The notes below the pieces were generated by a model, which was not told the DNA's origin, made no database searches, and saw only the letters and a list, made by a program, of their open reading frames with translations. From positions 62,001 to 126,000 of the IMG/VR virus record IMGVR_UViG_3300025127_000013: 64,000 bases of DNA; one strand, written 5' to 3'. Made by a program: the position numbers and the translations under genes. Shown piece by piece: positions 18,286 through 26,587 of this stretch. Numbering within the stretch: the first letter of the stretch is position 1; every line of letters begins with the position of its first letter. The stretch comes from a virus.

Positions 18286-18921
18286 ATGAAAATTAGTATC
18301 TCAGAACTTAAAGAAATTATACAACAGGAAATTGACTCTCTTGATGAAGGCGGATATGGTGAAGGTTCTATGGCTCGTAGTCAACTTGGAAGAACTGCAG
18401 AAGTTGCTTTAATGCTTCAGGATATGATCGGAGACGATACTAATCTCGAAGAATGGGTTGAGTCTAAAATTACTAAATCACAAGATTATCTTAGTTCAGT
18501 ATTAAATTATATGAGAGGTGAGCAGCTTTCTGAAAGAGAATTGTCTAAATCTGAAAAAGATGAAAAAGAAGACATTGTAAAAGGTATGAAAAAAAATACG
18601 AAAGACTTTGAGAAAAGATATGGTAAAGATGCTAAAAGTGTAATGTATGGTGCTGCTACAAATATTGCTAAAAAGAATAAAGGCAAGAAAGTCAAAGAAG
18701 GTCTTGAACAACTTACTCCCGAAAACATGGAGTTGTTGTTTGATGTTTTCAAAAAGATGGCAACAGAGCCAGCAATTGTAACTGCTCTTGGCATGGGCGG
18801 GATGGTCGCTGCTATTGATAAAATGAAAGATATGGTTATGAAGGATCAGAATCCACCCTCCGGTGTTTCGGGCACTACTAGTCCTGATGGCCCAGATATG
18901 ACATCTGGAGCAAGTGAATAA
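18286..18921 (+). CDS. Hypothetical protein with shared N-terminal helix, 211 aa
   Basis: The start is ATG 18286, one base after the preceding stop; an in-frame GTG at 18271 lies inside the previous gene. The N-terminus Met-Lys-Ile-Ser-Ile-Ser-Glu-Leu-Lys-Glu-Ile-Ile-Gln-Gln-Glu belongs to the shared leader set. The middle is Lys/Glu-rich and helical, and a Gly/Ala/Met hydrophobic segment lies at about 160-180. Ends in a Pro/Ser/Gly-rich tail. Likely another head-internal or virion protein by analogy; function unknown. Confidence 0.6.
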   Translation: MKISISELKEIIQQEIDSLDEGGYGEGSMARSQLGRTAEVALMLQDMIGDDTNLEEWVESKITKSQDYLSSVLNYMRGEQLSERELSKSEKDEKEDIVKGMKKNTKDFEKRYGKDAKSVMYGAATNIAKKNKGKKVKEGLEQLTPENMELLFDVFKKMATEPAIVTALGMGGMVAAIDKMKDMVMKDQNPPSGVSGTTSPDGPDMTSGASE

Positions 18922-18931
18922 CGGAGTTAGT

Positions 18932-19132
18932 ATGATGTCTAAAGCAAATGCATTTTTAGATACTTGGCTAGCCAAACTGACATCTCGCAAGCTAATGGTC
19001 TGGTTAGCTGCGACTGGTTTAACATTGGCGGGACATGTTACTAGCGAAGACTGGGTAATTATTTCAGCAATCTATATTGGAGGTCAAACTATTATTGATG
19101 GCATCTCTAGATTGCGAGGTTACAATGATTAG
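18932..19132 (+). CDS. Putative holin, 66 aa, two transmembrane segments
   Basis: The start is ATG 18932, five bases after CGGAG (or ATG 18935). The protein has a basic Thr-Ser-Arg-Lys before a first membrane helix (about 24-40), a short polar turn with Ser-Glu-Asp-Trp and a second helix (about 45-60), then a basic end. This matches a small phage holin pattern in which Ser-Arg-Lys precedes helix 1 and an Asp-Trp turn precedes helix 2. It is followed, with overlaps, by two membrane-anchored coiled-coil proteins resembling spanins. Topology is clear; the holin role is inferred. Confidence 0.55.
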   Translation: MMSKANAFLDTWLAKLTSRKLMVWLAATGLTLAGHVTSEDWVIISAIYIGGQTIIDGISRLRGYND

Positions 19133-19508
19133 AAAACAAGTTTTAGAGTTTGTTGTATCACACTGGAAAGAAATACTAATAGTTGTGTTAGCAATCGTGG
19201 TCGTTGCCAAGACGAGATATGACTATAATCTAATGCAGAAAACATATAAGACACAAATAGAGTCTGCACAATCACAAATCGAAGGTCTTAAAGAAATACA
19301 CAAGCAAGAGATTAAAGAAAAGCAATTGCTTATGGAAAGTCATCTTGAATCAATCGCCGAAATAGAAAAAGACTACGAAGATGCTCTTGATATGATAGAC
19401 GAGCTAAGACAAGACAAAGCTGGCAAATACAGGAATAAGTTTAATAGTGATAGAGAAGAACTAATTAAAGATATAGAATCTAAGTTTGGTATTGAGTATG
19501 TTCCTTAA
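19125..19508 (+). CDS. Inner-membrane coiled-coil protein (Rz/i-spanin-like)
   Basis: The start is ATG 19125, overlapping the holin-like stop by 8 bp. The 127-residue product has one N-terminal membrane helix (about 12-29, Ile/Val-rich) and then a long Glu/Lys/Gln coiled coil to the end. This is the layout of inner-membrane spanins that help breach the outer membrane in Gram-negative hosts. The position between the holin-like gene and another membrane coiled-coil gene supports that. No lipoprotein partner with a clear lipobox is seen, so the assignment is tentative. Confidence 0.5.
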   Translation: MIRKQVLEFVVSHWKEILIVVLAIVVVAKTRYDYNLMQKTYKTQIESAQSQIEGLKEIHKQEIKEKQLLMESHLESIAEIEKDYEDALDMIDELRQDKAGKYRNKFNSDREELIKDIESKFGIEYVP

Positions 19509-19917
19509 GTTATTACTTCTGCTGACAATGACCGCAAATGCCACAGAGCCTGCGAAGTTTACCGTATTAGAATATAAAGCCCCAGCACCTTTTGCTGGTG
19601 TTTTGTTTGACGAAAATGCAATAGCAAAGGTATTGTCAAGTTATGACATAGCATTATACTCTTGTGAGATAAAAACTGAGTATGAACTTAAAGTGTTGAG
19701 AGAAGAATACGAATTTAAATTAGAGAATTTAAAAATAGAACACAATGCTTTAACAAAAGAATACGACTTGTTTATAATGGAGAAAGACAAGGAAATAAAA
19801 GCACTTGTAAACTCTCTAGAGAAAACAGCACCAAAATATAAATGGTGGTGGTTTGCTGGAGGTGTCGCCGTTGGCACTGCGAGTGCATATGGTGCTTATA
19901 AGGTATTTAATGAGTAA
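19498..19917 (+). CDS. Secreted coiled-coil protein with C-terminal membrane helix
   Basis: The start is ATG 19498, overlapping the previous gene by 11 bp. The 139-residue product has a signal-peptide-like start (Met-Phe-Leu-Lys, a run of Leu, then Ala-Asn-Ala as a likely cleavage site), a Pro-rich segment with Ala-Pro-Phe-Ala-Gly-Val-Leu-Phe, a long coiled coil and a C-terminal Trp-Trp-Trp, Gly/Ala-rich membrane helix. It could be a one-gene spanin-like or periplasm-spanning protein working with the preceding gene in lysis. No lipobox Cys near the N-terminus. Confidence 0.5.
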   Translation: MFLKLLLLLTMTANATEPAKFTVLEYKAPAPFAGVLFDENAIAKVLSSYDIALYSCEIKTEYELKVLREEYEFKLENLKIEHNALTKEYDLFIMEKDKEIKALVNSLEKTAPKYKWWWFAGGVAVGTASAYGAYKVFNE

Positions 19918-20302
19918 TAAAAACTTTGATCAGATTGCTGCAATCGAGAAGGCCATAAAAGAAAAGTATGGTGATGATGCGATTGCGAACCCAAAAGCTT
20001 TCTGGGACGAAACTAAAGAAAAAGAATATCTTGAGCAGATGAAAGATTTTTATGCCAAGACTTCTAAAAATTTAGAATGGGAAGATAAAATTGATGTAAA
20101 TGGTATAAAGGTTAGCAAAAAACTACTTAATAAAGAACCTCGTAAAAATTGTCCTGTCTGCGGAGCCTTTCCAAAGAAATCCATGGATGATGTCTGCTTA
20201 GTCAAATTTGAATGTTGCTACAAATGTTTCATACAATATGTCGAAGGCAGAGAAGAACGATGGCAAAAAGGTTGGCGACCAAAACTAAATAAGGATAATT
20301 AA
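19910..20302 (+). CDS. Putative zinc-binding protein, 130 aa
   Basis: I choose ATG 19910, which overlaps the preceding stop, over an upstream in-frame start within that gene. The N-terminal half is helical and charged; the C-terminal half holds Cys-Pro-Val-Cys and Cys-Cys-Tyr-Lys-Cys about 25 residues apart, a probable zinc ribbon, then a basic Trp-Gln-Lys-Gly-Trp-Arg-Pro end. No enzymatic motif. It sits in the run leading to terminase; a packaging or head role is possible but not shown. Confidence 0.6.
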   Translation: MSNKNFDQIAAIEKAIKEKYGDDAIANPKAFWDETKEKEYLEQMKDFYAKTSKNLEWEDKIDVNGIKVSKKLLNKEPRKNCPVCGAFPKKSMDDVCLVKFECCYKCFIQYVEGREERWQKGWRPKLNKDN

Positions 20303-20303
20303 A

Positions 20304-20846
20304 ATGGCTACAGTTTATGAAATAGTTCAAGGCTTATCACAGGCAGCAGCGAATGCATATGACGGTGCATTGGATGAAAACAACGAACTTCTTAAGATTG
20401 GATTAAATCGTGAAGAGGGTGATATGTTATATGATAGAAGAGTGATGGACGGATTTAAGGTCCGCTTTTCTGGCAATACCATGTGTTTAACTTATATGTC
20501 CGAAGTGCAGCTTAAGCAGGTGCATGAGACAGGCTTTGAAGATGAAGTGCAGTCTACCATGTCTGAAGTTATCAAGTTCCTTAAAAAAGAGTATCGCAAA
20601 ATTACAGGCAGTTCTGTGACACTAACACAGATCGAAGAAGCAGACATTAGAGTTGAGAGCACATCAAATGTTCGTTCATTTTTAACAGCCGTTCAGCAGT
20701 TTACGGTTGGCGGACTAGACGAGGAAATGAATAATAAAGATGGTTCAAAGGCACCAAACGATTATTGGCAAGACTTCATGTCTCAAGGTGGCTGGACTGG
20801 CGATGGTGGTAAAAGACCATCAAACGATACCAGAAAAAAGGAATAA
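20304..20846 (+). CDS. Hypothetical protein, 180 aa, pre-terminase
   Basis: The ATG follows AAGGATAATTAAA. It is a well-folded-looking alpha/beta protein with Arg-Glu-Glu-Gly-Asp-Met-Leu-Tyr-Asp-Arg-Arg near residue 35 and a Gly/Asp/Trp-rich disordered C-terminus. I do not recognise a family. It is encoded two genes before the terminase large subunit, where small terminase or head genes are often found, but nothing in the sequence shows a DNA-binding small-terminase fold. Confidence 0.55.
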   Translation: MATVYEIVQGLSQAAANAYDGALDENNELLKIGLNREEGDMLYDRRVMDGFKVRFSGNTMCLTYMSEVQLKQVHETGFEDEVQSTMSEVIKFLKKEYRKITGSSVTLTQIEEADIRVESTSNVRSFLTAVQQFTVGGLDEEMNNKDGSKAPNDYWQDFMSQGGWTGDGGKRPSNDTRKKE

Positions 20847-20850
20847 GTAA

Positions 20851-21297
20851 ATGAAGATTACCAAGAGACAACTTCACAAAATTATTCTTGAAGAATACAT
20901 GAAAGAAGAAAACATCACAGAGTATAGCGAAGAAGCAGAAGAATTAATTAGAAAAATGATAGGCGACGATGAATACAATCGCCGCCGTGCTCTTGAAATG
21001 CCTAAAGATCGAAACGATGGAAACACAGCCCCGATGCAAAAAACCTCTGATTCGGTAGAGGATAAGATTGCAAGTTTGGTTCAGGGTATGCAACCAGATG
21101 ATGTGGCCGAACTTTTTCAGTCCGTCTTTTCAAGATTACCCGGTGTAGAGATGCAGGATGATGAGCCCGATCCACCTTCTTTGTATGGCGATCCTAGAGA
21201 CGATGGCAGATCTCCAATCACACTTGGCCCTGTTAGAGAAGACTTTGATTTATCTGCACTACAAGAAATGATTCGTACAATGATTAGGGATGTATGA
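20851..21297 (+). CDS. Small protein with shared N-terminal helix, 148 aa
   Basis: It begins Met-Lys-Ile-Thr-Lys-Arg-Gln-Leu-His-Lys-Ile-Ile-Leu-Glu-Glu, almost the same leader as the gene at 17596, with an Ile-Leu-Glu candidate prohead-protease site. The rest is acidic and Pro-rich in the second half (Asp-Asp-Glu-Pro-Asp-Pro-Pro), ending in a helix. The last codons overlap the terminase ATG by 4 bp. Candidate head-core, packaged or small terminase-like accessory protein; unassigned. Confidence 0.6.
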   Translation: MKITKRQLHKIILEEYMKEENITEYSEEAEELIRKMIGDDEYNRRRALEMPKDRNDGNTAPMQKTSDSVEDKIASLVQGMQPDDVAELFQSVFSRLPGVEMQDDEPDPPSLYGDPRDDGRSPITLGPVREDFDLSALQEMIRTMIRDV

Positions 21298-22877
21298 GTT
21301 TTGAACTTACCAAAAAACAAAAGTTTCAAGAAATATTAAAGTGTGGTAAAGACCCAGCATACTTCTTGAAAAATTATGCCCGTATATCACATCCGATGCA
21401 CGGGCTAATCCTTTTTGACACATATGATTTTCAAGATACTTTATTAGACGATTTTAACGATTATAGATTTAATATTATCTTGAAAGCAAGACAACTAGGT
21501 ATTTCAACAATCACGGCCGGGTACATTTCTTGGCTTATGCTTTTTCATAAAGATAAGTCAATCCTTGTTATGGCAACTAAGTTTGCAACTGCTGGTAACC
21601 TTGTTAAAAAGGTTAAAAGCATTATGAAGAATTTGCCAGAGTGGATTCGCATAGCTACAATCTCGGTTGATAACCGAACATCATTTGAACTGTCTAATGG
21701 CTCTTCAATTAAGGCGGCCTCAACTTCTGGAGATGCTGGTCGTTCTGAAGCACTGTCATTACTTGTTCTTGATGAGGCTGCACACATTGAAGGTCTTGAA
21801 GAGTTGTGGACTGGTCTGTACCCCACACTGTCTACTGGTGGTCGTTGCATCGCACTGTCAACTCCTAATGGTGTTGGTAATTGGTTTCATAAAAACTGTG
21901 TTGATGCAGAAAGTGGAGCGAACAACTTTAATCTCACAACACTACCATGGGATGTTCATCCCGATAGAGATAAAGAGTGGTACAAAAAAGAAACCAGAAA
22001 TATGTCCAAGCGGCAGATTGCTCAAGAGCTTGAATGTAATTTCAACACTTCTGGCGAGACTGTAATTGATCCTGATTGTATGGAATGGCTTTTATCAAAT
22101 GTGTGTGAGCCAAAATATAGAACTGGTTTTGATAGAAACTTTTGGATTTGGGAAGAGTATGATCCTACATGTAATTATCTTATGGTTGCTGATGTAGCCA
22201 GAGGTGATGGTGCTGATTATTCTACTTTTCATATGGTTAAGTTAGAAACACTGCAAGTAGTTGGTGAGTATCAGGGTAAGCCAACTTTAGATATGTATGC
22301 TAATATGCTAAATCAAGTTGGTAGAGAATTTGGAAATGCAATGTTAGTTGTAGAAAACAACAATGTAGGCTTCTCAGTGCTTGACAAATTAATCGAAGCA
22401 CAATATCCGAACTTATACCACTCAGTCAAATCGACACACGAATATATCGAGCAGTATCAAGCAGAATATAGAAACAGTGCTGTTCCGGGTTTTACTACAT
22501 CATCAAAGACCCGACCCCTTATAGTAGCGAAATTAGAAGAGTTTATCAGAAATAAACTAATTACGGTATATTCTTCTCGTACAATTAATGAGATGAAGAC
22601 TTTTATTTGGAGGAATGGTCGCCCACAAGCTATGAAAGGTTATCATGATGATCTCATCATGGCTCTTGCAATTGCATGTTGGGTTAGAGATACAGCGATT
22701 CAAAACAGTGCAAGAGATTTAAATTACCAACGGGCTTTTGTTGATGCAATCATAACTTCCAAAACCACCATGAATACACAAATAAAAGGTCAAATAGGAT
22801 ACAAAAAACAAGAATCTTTTGATAAACTTAATGAAGCAAAAAGTATTTATGACCAGTACAAATGGATTATAAAGTGA
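21294..22877 (+). CDS. terL: Terminase large subunit (DNA packaging ATPase-nuclease)
   Basis: A 527-residue TerL of T4 gp17 type. The ATPase half has the Walker A-like Ala-Arg-Gln-Leu-Gly-Ile-Ser-Thr (about 64-72) and Walker B Leu-Leu-Val-Leu-Asp-Glu-Ala (about 155-161) with the catalytic Glu. The RNase H-like nuclease half has Val-Ala-Asp-Val-Ala-Arg-Gly (about 297), Val-Glu-Asn-Asn (about 351) and His-Asp-Asp (about 450). It docks on the portal, encoded next, and drives DNA into proheads. A recognisable small subunit is not seen; it may be one of the unassigned genes upstream. Confidence 0.92.
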   Translation: MSFELTKKQKFQEILKCGKDPAYFLKNYARISHPMHGLILFDTYDFQDTLLDDFNDYRFNIILKARQLGISTITAGYISWLMLFHKDKSILVMATKFATAGNLVKKVKSIMKNLPEWIRIATISVDNRTSFELSNGSSIKAASTSGDAGRSEALSLLVLDEAAHIEGLEELWTGLYPTLSTGGRCIALSTPNGVGNWFHKNCVDAESGANNFNLTTLPWDVHPDRDKEWYKKETRNMSKRQIAQELECNFNTSGETVIDPDCMEWLLSNVCEPKYRTGFDRNFWIWEEYDPTCNYLMVADVARGDGADYSTFHMVKLETLQVVGEYQGKPTLDMYANMLNQVGREFGNAMLVVENNNVGFSVLDKLIEAQYPNLYHSVKSTHEYIEQYQAEYRNSAVPGFTTSSKTRPLIVAKLEEFIRNKLITVYSSRTINEMKTFIWRNGRPQAMKGYHDDLIMALAIACWVRDTAIQNSARDLNYQRAFVDAIITSKTTMNTQIKGQIGYKKQESFDKLNEAKSIYDQYKWIIK

Positions 22878-22885
22878 GAAAATAA

Positions 22886-24895
22886 ATGGCCGATAACAAA
22901 AACAATCCCAGAAACAATCAATCACAATTATTTAAATCTTTGACAAGATTATTTTCTGGGCCAATAATCAATTACAGATCACAATCAGGTCGTAGAATTC
23001 GCAGGCAACACCTTGACAAGTTTTCGTCTAGATTCAAATCAGCTAGCGGCCAGCAGTTTAAAAAGACTCATTATAGTCCGCTTGATCAAATCGGTGCAAA
23101 TGCAATCTCCAATCAAAGAAGATCTGAAAGATATATTGATTTCGATCAGATGGAGTATATGCCTGAGATTGCATCATCGCTTGATATCTATGCAGACGAA
23201 ATGACTACCTATTCTGATCTCAGGCCAATGCTAAACATACATTGTCCCAATGAAGAATTGAGAGCGGTACTAGCAATTTTATACGAAAATATTCTTAATG
23301 TAGAATATAATTTATTTGGCTGGTCAAGAACAATGTGCAAGTATGGTGACTTTATGCTGTACTTGGATATTGATGATAAGTATGGAGTTCAATCAGCAAT
23401 ATCTCTGCCTCCCCAAGAAGTGGAAAGATTAGAGGGACAAGATGCGACCAACCCAAATTATATACAATATCAGTGGAACTCCGCAGGCTTAACATTTGAA
23501 AACTGGCAAGTTGCACACTTTAGAGTATTGGGTAATGATAAGTATACACCTTACGGAACATCCATTCTTGAGCCGGCCCGTCGCATATGGCGACAGTTGA
23601 CTTTGATGGAAGATGCGATGATGGCTTATCGTGTTATTCGTTCCTCCGAAAGAAGAGTATTTAAAATTGATGTTGGTGGAGTTCCACCACAAGAGGTTGA
23701 GCAGTTCATGGAAAAAACTGTTTCACAACTTAAAAGAAATTCAGTCGTAGATCCAGACACTGGTCGTGTCGATCTACGATATAACCCAATGTCTATTGAA
23801 GAAGATTATTTTATTCCTGTTCGTGCAGGCTCAACAACTGATATTCAAACCCTTGCAGGTGCCTCTAATATAACAGCTATCGATGATGTCAAGTATTTAA
23901 GAGATAAATTATTCTCAGCACTTAAGATACCACAATCATATCTTACAATGGGCGAGGGTGCTACTGAAGATAAAACCACATTAGCACAAAAGGACATTCG
24001 ATTTGCTAGAACTATTCAGAGACTACAGAGAGTCGTTATTTCGGAGCTTGAAAAGGTTGGCATTATCCATCTTTACACTCTGGGCTTCCGCGGAGATGAC
24101 CTGCTTTCATTTAAGTTGTCACTTAACAATCCGTCAAAGATCGCTGAGATTCAAGAGATTGAGCACTGGAAGGCCAAGTTTGATATTGCCGGTGCGGCTA
24201 CAGAGGGTTATTTTTCCCGTCGTTGGGTTTCTGAGAATATTTTTGGAATTACTAACGAAGAGTTTATTCGCAATCAAAGAGAGATGTATTATGACAGAAA
24301 ACATGATGCCTCGCTTCAACAAGTTGCAGAAGGTGCAGCAGCCGCTGGTGCTGGCGATGGCTTAGGCGGTGGCTTGGGCGGAGGTGATTTGGGTGGAGAC
24401 TTGGGCGGTGATTTAGGAACTGAAACTCCACCAGCCACTGGCCCCACAGAGATCCCAGCGACTGATGTTACCGATACGACACCAGCACCCGCAGGTGATA
24501 CTGGTGGAGGCGACTCGCCGCTATTGGCAGTCCCTCCCGGTTCAAGAACTTCCAAGAGCTTAAATCCATCCGATCCAAAGGTTAGCACCTATGCTAAGAG
24601 TAGCTACAGAAGAAAAGACGGAGTAAATGATGCTCGCCCGGCCGGCAAAAGAGCACAATCATATGCTTCGCTCGCGACACCTGAAACTAACACGATGCGA
24701 AAAAACAATCTTGGTTACCCTGAGTTAAGATCATTGGGCAGAGGAGTTTTTACTGAGGAGACATCTATATATTCTGATAGAGAATTAGACGAGGAACAAA
24801 AAATCCTTGAAATGAATAATTCAGTGAAATCACTAATTGATGTTTTAGATAAAAAAGATAAACTACTGACGGAGCAAAAAGATGAAACACAATAA
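22886..24895 (+). CDS. Portal vertex protein (gp20-like)
   Basis: A 669-residue protein directly after terminase. The N-terminal two thirds match the T4 gp20 layout: Glu-Tyr-Met-Pro-Glu-Ile-Ala-Ser-Ser-Leu-Asp-Ile-Tyr-Ala-Asp-Glu, then Tyr-Gly-Thr-Ser-Ile-Leu-Glu-Pro-Ala-Arg-Arg, the Arg-Val-Ile-Arg-Ser-Ser-Glu-Arg-Arg-Val-Phe stretch and Lys-Ile-Pro-Gln-Ser-Tyr-Leu. The C-terminal ~180 residues are extra compared with T4 gp20 (about 520): a Gly/Ala/Asp repeat region (about 480-520), a Pro/Thr-rich linker and a helical end. It forms the dodecameric DNA gate and nucleates head assembly. Confidence 0.88.
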   Translation: MADNKNNPRNNQSQLFKSLTRLFSGPIINYRSQSGRRIRRQHLDKFSSRFKSASGQQFKKTHYSPLDQIGANAISNQRRSERYIDFDQMEYMPEIASSLDIYADEMTTYSDLRPMLNIHCPNEELRAVLAILYENILNVEYNLFGWSRTMCKYGDFMLYLDIDDKYGVQSAISLPPQEVERLEGQDATNPNYIQYQWNSAGLTFENWQVAHFRVLGNDKYTPYGTSILEPARRIWRQLTLMEDAMMAYRVIRSSERRVFKIDVGGVPPQEVEQFMEKTVSQLKRNSVVDPDTGRVDLRYNPMSIEEDYFIPVRAGSTTDIQTLAGASNITAIDDVKYLRDKLFSALKIPQSYLTMGEGATEDKTTLAQKDIRFARTIQRLQRVVISELEKVGIIHLYTLGFRGDDLLSFKLSLNNPSKIAEIQEIEHWKAKFDIAGAATEGYFSRRWVSENIFGITNEEFIRNQREMYYDRKHDASLQQVAEGAAAAGAGDGLGGGLGGGDLGGDLGGDLGTETPPATGPTEIPATDVTDTTPAPAGDTGGGDSPLLAVPPGSRTSKSLNPSDPKVSTYAKSSYRRKDGVNDARPAGKRAQSYASLATPETNTMRKNNLGYPELRSLGRGVFTEETSIYSDRELDEEQKILEMNNSVKSLIDVLDKKDKLLTEQKDETQ

Positions 24896-25682
24896 AAAAA
24901 GAAACACGGCATTTGTTTTTGAGTCGCTTGTAAAAGAAATTACTGCAGCGATTATCAAGAATGATGTTGATAGAAAAAACAAAGCGGTTTCTATTGTCAA
25001 GAAACACTTCCAGCCCGGCAGTGCTCTTCGCCAGCATCTAGATTGTTACAAATCTTTATATGAAAATCAAGGTTTAGAAAGAGAGACATGCGAAAGAATA
25101 CTTAAAGAAGCTAACATATCTGCTCGTTTGATTGATCCTCATGGATTATTTAAACAACAGACTGAACTTATTAATGATATTAATAAAGAATTAGACTCTA
25201 CTGTGTTTAACAATTTTGTACCAAACTATAAAACTCTGGCGACCATTGATCAAATATTCAATGTTAAGACATCCCCAAAAAATAAAGTAATGCTTGAAAA
25301 TCAAATTGTTCAAAATATGTCTAAACAACAAGAGACCAATTCACAACAAGATGTTGATGGACTTACTTTAACAACATTTATCAGTAAGTTTAATGAAAAG
25401 TACTCTGATACTTTGCTTGAAGAACAAAAAGAACTTCTGAATTATTACATCACATCATTTGTTGACAATGCTGTAGAACTTAAGATGTTTTTAAATGAAG
25501 AGCTTGTAAGATTAAAAGAACAAATTGATTCTGTAGAAGATGGTGAACTTAATGATAAGAAACAACAAATTACAGAAAAGTTGGACAGCTTTCAATCATC
25601 TGATATAAACGATAACTTGTTGCTTACTGTATTAAAAACACAACAACTCGTAAAGGAACTTAGCAATGGCAGTGATCATTAA
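24882..25682 (+). CDS. Hypothetical head-module protein, 266 aa
   Basis: The ATG is inside the end of the portal gene (14-bp overlap). The protein is almost entirely helical and charged (Lys, Glu, Gln, Asn) with coiled-coil potential in the last 80 residues. It is where T4 keeps the small head-core genes between portal and protease, so a core or portal-associated assembly factor is plausible. No family recognised. Confidence 0.6.
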   Translation: MKHNKKRNTAFVFESLVKEITAAIIKNDVDRKNKAVSIVKKHFQPGSALRQHLDCYKSLYENQGLERETCERILKEANISARLIDPHGLFKQQTELINDINKELDSTVFNNFVPNYKTLATIDQIFNVKTSPKNKVMLENQIVQNMSKQQETNSQQDVDGLTLTTFISKFNEKYSDTLLEEQKELLNYYITSFVDNAVELKMFLNEELVRLKEQIDSVEDGELNDKKQQITEKLDSFQSSDINDNLLLTVLKTQQLVKELSNGSDH

Positions 25683-26205
25683 AGTTGGTAAGAAGTCAAA
25701 TCAAAAAAAGATAAGACTTGAAATGGATTTACGTCGTTCTATGAACGGTGATTTAATGATTTTTGATCACGGAGACATTGATATAGTGCTATCACCAAAT
25801 AAAAATAAAGTTGTTGCTTTTCCAAAAGATTCTTTAACTGAACTTTCGTATGGTGCACAGAATAGATTGTTTGCATGCCTACGAAAAAAGGGAATTGTTA
25901 TTCCTGAAAGTATTCAAGCCGGCTCTTTCTTTGGATCTTTTGAGGCTACTCTTGAAGAATCTACCGACCCTGATGCTTCATCAGCGAAAATGGCACTGAT
26001 TAACATACACAATTTTATTGAAGAAGAAAGACCATACTTTGAACAAGTTGAAGCAATTGTCTCGATGGATGATCAACATAACATTCACCCCGACAAGGAA
26101 TACTCTACAGAACTTGGCGAAGTGCCACAGGCTGAAGAAAAAGGATCTATCCAGCCCGGTTACATTAGAGATCCTTATGCATACAATTACATGTATACAA
26201 TTTGA
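25666..26205 (+). CDS. Hypothetical head-module protein, 179 aa
   Basis: It overlaps the previous gene by 17 bp. The N-terminal half is beta-rich and basic (Arg-Arg-Ser-Met-Asn-Gly-Asp-Leu-Met-Ile-Phe-Asp-His-Gly-Asp), the C-terminal part acidic and ending in a Tyr-rich peptide. I know of no named family for it. Its conserved placement between portal and protease genes suggests a head-assembly role. Confidence 0.6.
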   Translation: MAVIIKVGKKSNQKKIRLEMDLRRSMNGDLMIFDHGDIDIVLSPNKNKVVAFPKDSLTELSYGAQNRLFACLRKKGIVIPESIQAGSFFGSFEATLEESTDPDASSAKMALINIHNFIEEERPYFEQVEAIVSMDDQHNIHPDKEYSTELGEVPQAEEKGSIQPGYIRDPYAYNYMYTI

Positions 26206-26212
26206 GGAATTA

Positions 26213-26575
26213 ATGGAATTATTAACATTTATACTTTGTGCATATGGCTTAACTCAAATTGTTGTATACGGTAAAATATTTAAAAATGTAAGACCAAAGG
26301 AAGGCCGCCTTGGAGAATTATTTAATTGTCCAATGTGCATGGGCTTTCATATAGGTTGGTTTTTATTACTACTTTCTCCATTCACAGAACTATTTAACTT
26401 TGATGTGACTGTAGCCAATTTTTTTCTTATGGGTTGGTTATCGTCAGGGACATCTTATGTACTTAACATGATTTTTGGAGATGAGGGAATTAAACATGAA
26501 TACAAACAATCAAACCCAGAGTCCTGCCACTTGGACAAACAAGTGGATGCTGCAGCCAGTCAGACGGTGCTGTAA
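26213..26575 (+). CDS. DUF1360-like small membrane protein
   Basis: I start it at ATG 26213, four bases after GAGGA and 8 bp beyond the preceding stop; a longer frame would run back inside that gene. The 120-residue product has an N-terminal hydrophobic helix, a Phe-Asn-Cys-Pro-Met-Cys-Met-Gly-Phe-His motif characteristic of DUF1360 proteins, then further hydrophobic segments (about 45-85). A membrane protein with a Cys-Pro-x-Cys pair is unusual inside a head-gene cluster. Its role is unknown. Its 3' end overlaps a possible 29-codon frame. Confidence 0.65.
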   Translation: MELLTFILCAYGLTQIVVYGKIFKNVRPKEGRLGELFNCPMCMGFHIGWFLLLLSPFTELFNFDVTVANFFLMGWLSSGTSYVLNMIFGDEGIKHEYKQSNPESCHLDKQVDAAASQTVL

Positions 26576-26585
26576 GGGCTCTTAG
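26496..26585 (+). CDS. Possible 29-aa overlapping peptide
   Basis: In another frame from the end of the DUF1360-like gene there is an ATG at 26496, eight bases after GAGGG, opening a 29-codon frame closed by TAG at 26583. The peptide is Asn/Gln/Thr-rich then Trp-Met-Leu-Gln-Pro-Val-Arg-Arg-Cys-Cys-Lys. The well-spaced ribosome site is the only support; overlap with an accepted gene makes chance plausible. Confidence 0.25.
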   Translation: MNTNNQTQSPATWTNKWMLQPVRRCCKGS

Positions 26586-26587
26586 CT

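Noticed and set aside
26018-26212. 65-codon upstream extension of the DUF1360-like protein
   Set aside because: It overlaps the previous gene fully and does not look like protein; ATG 26213 directly after that gene has GAGGA before it.
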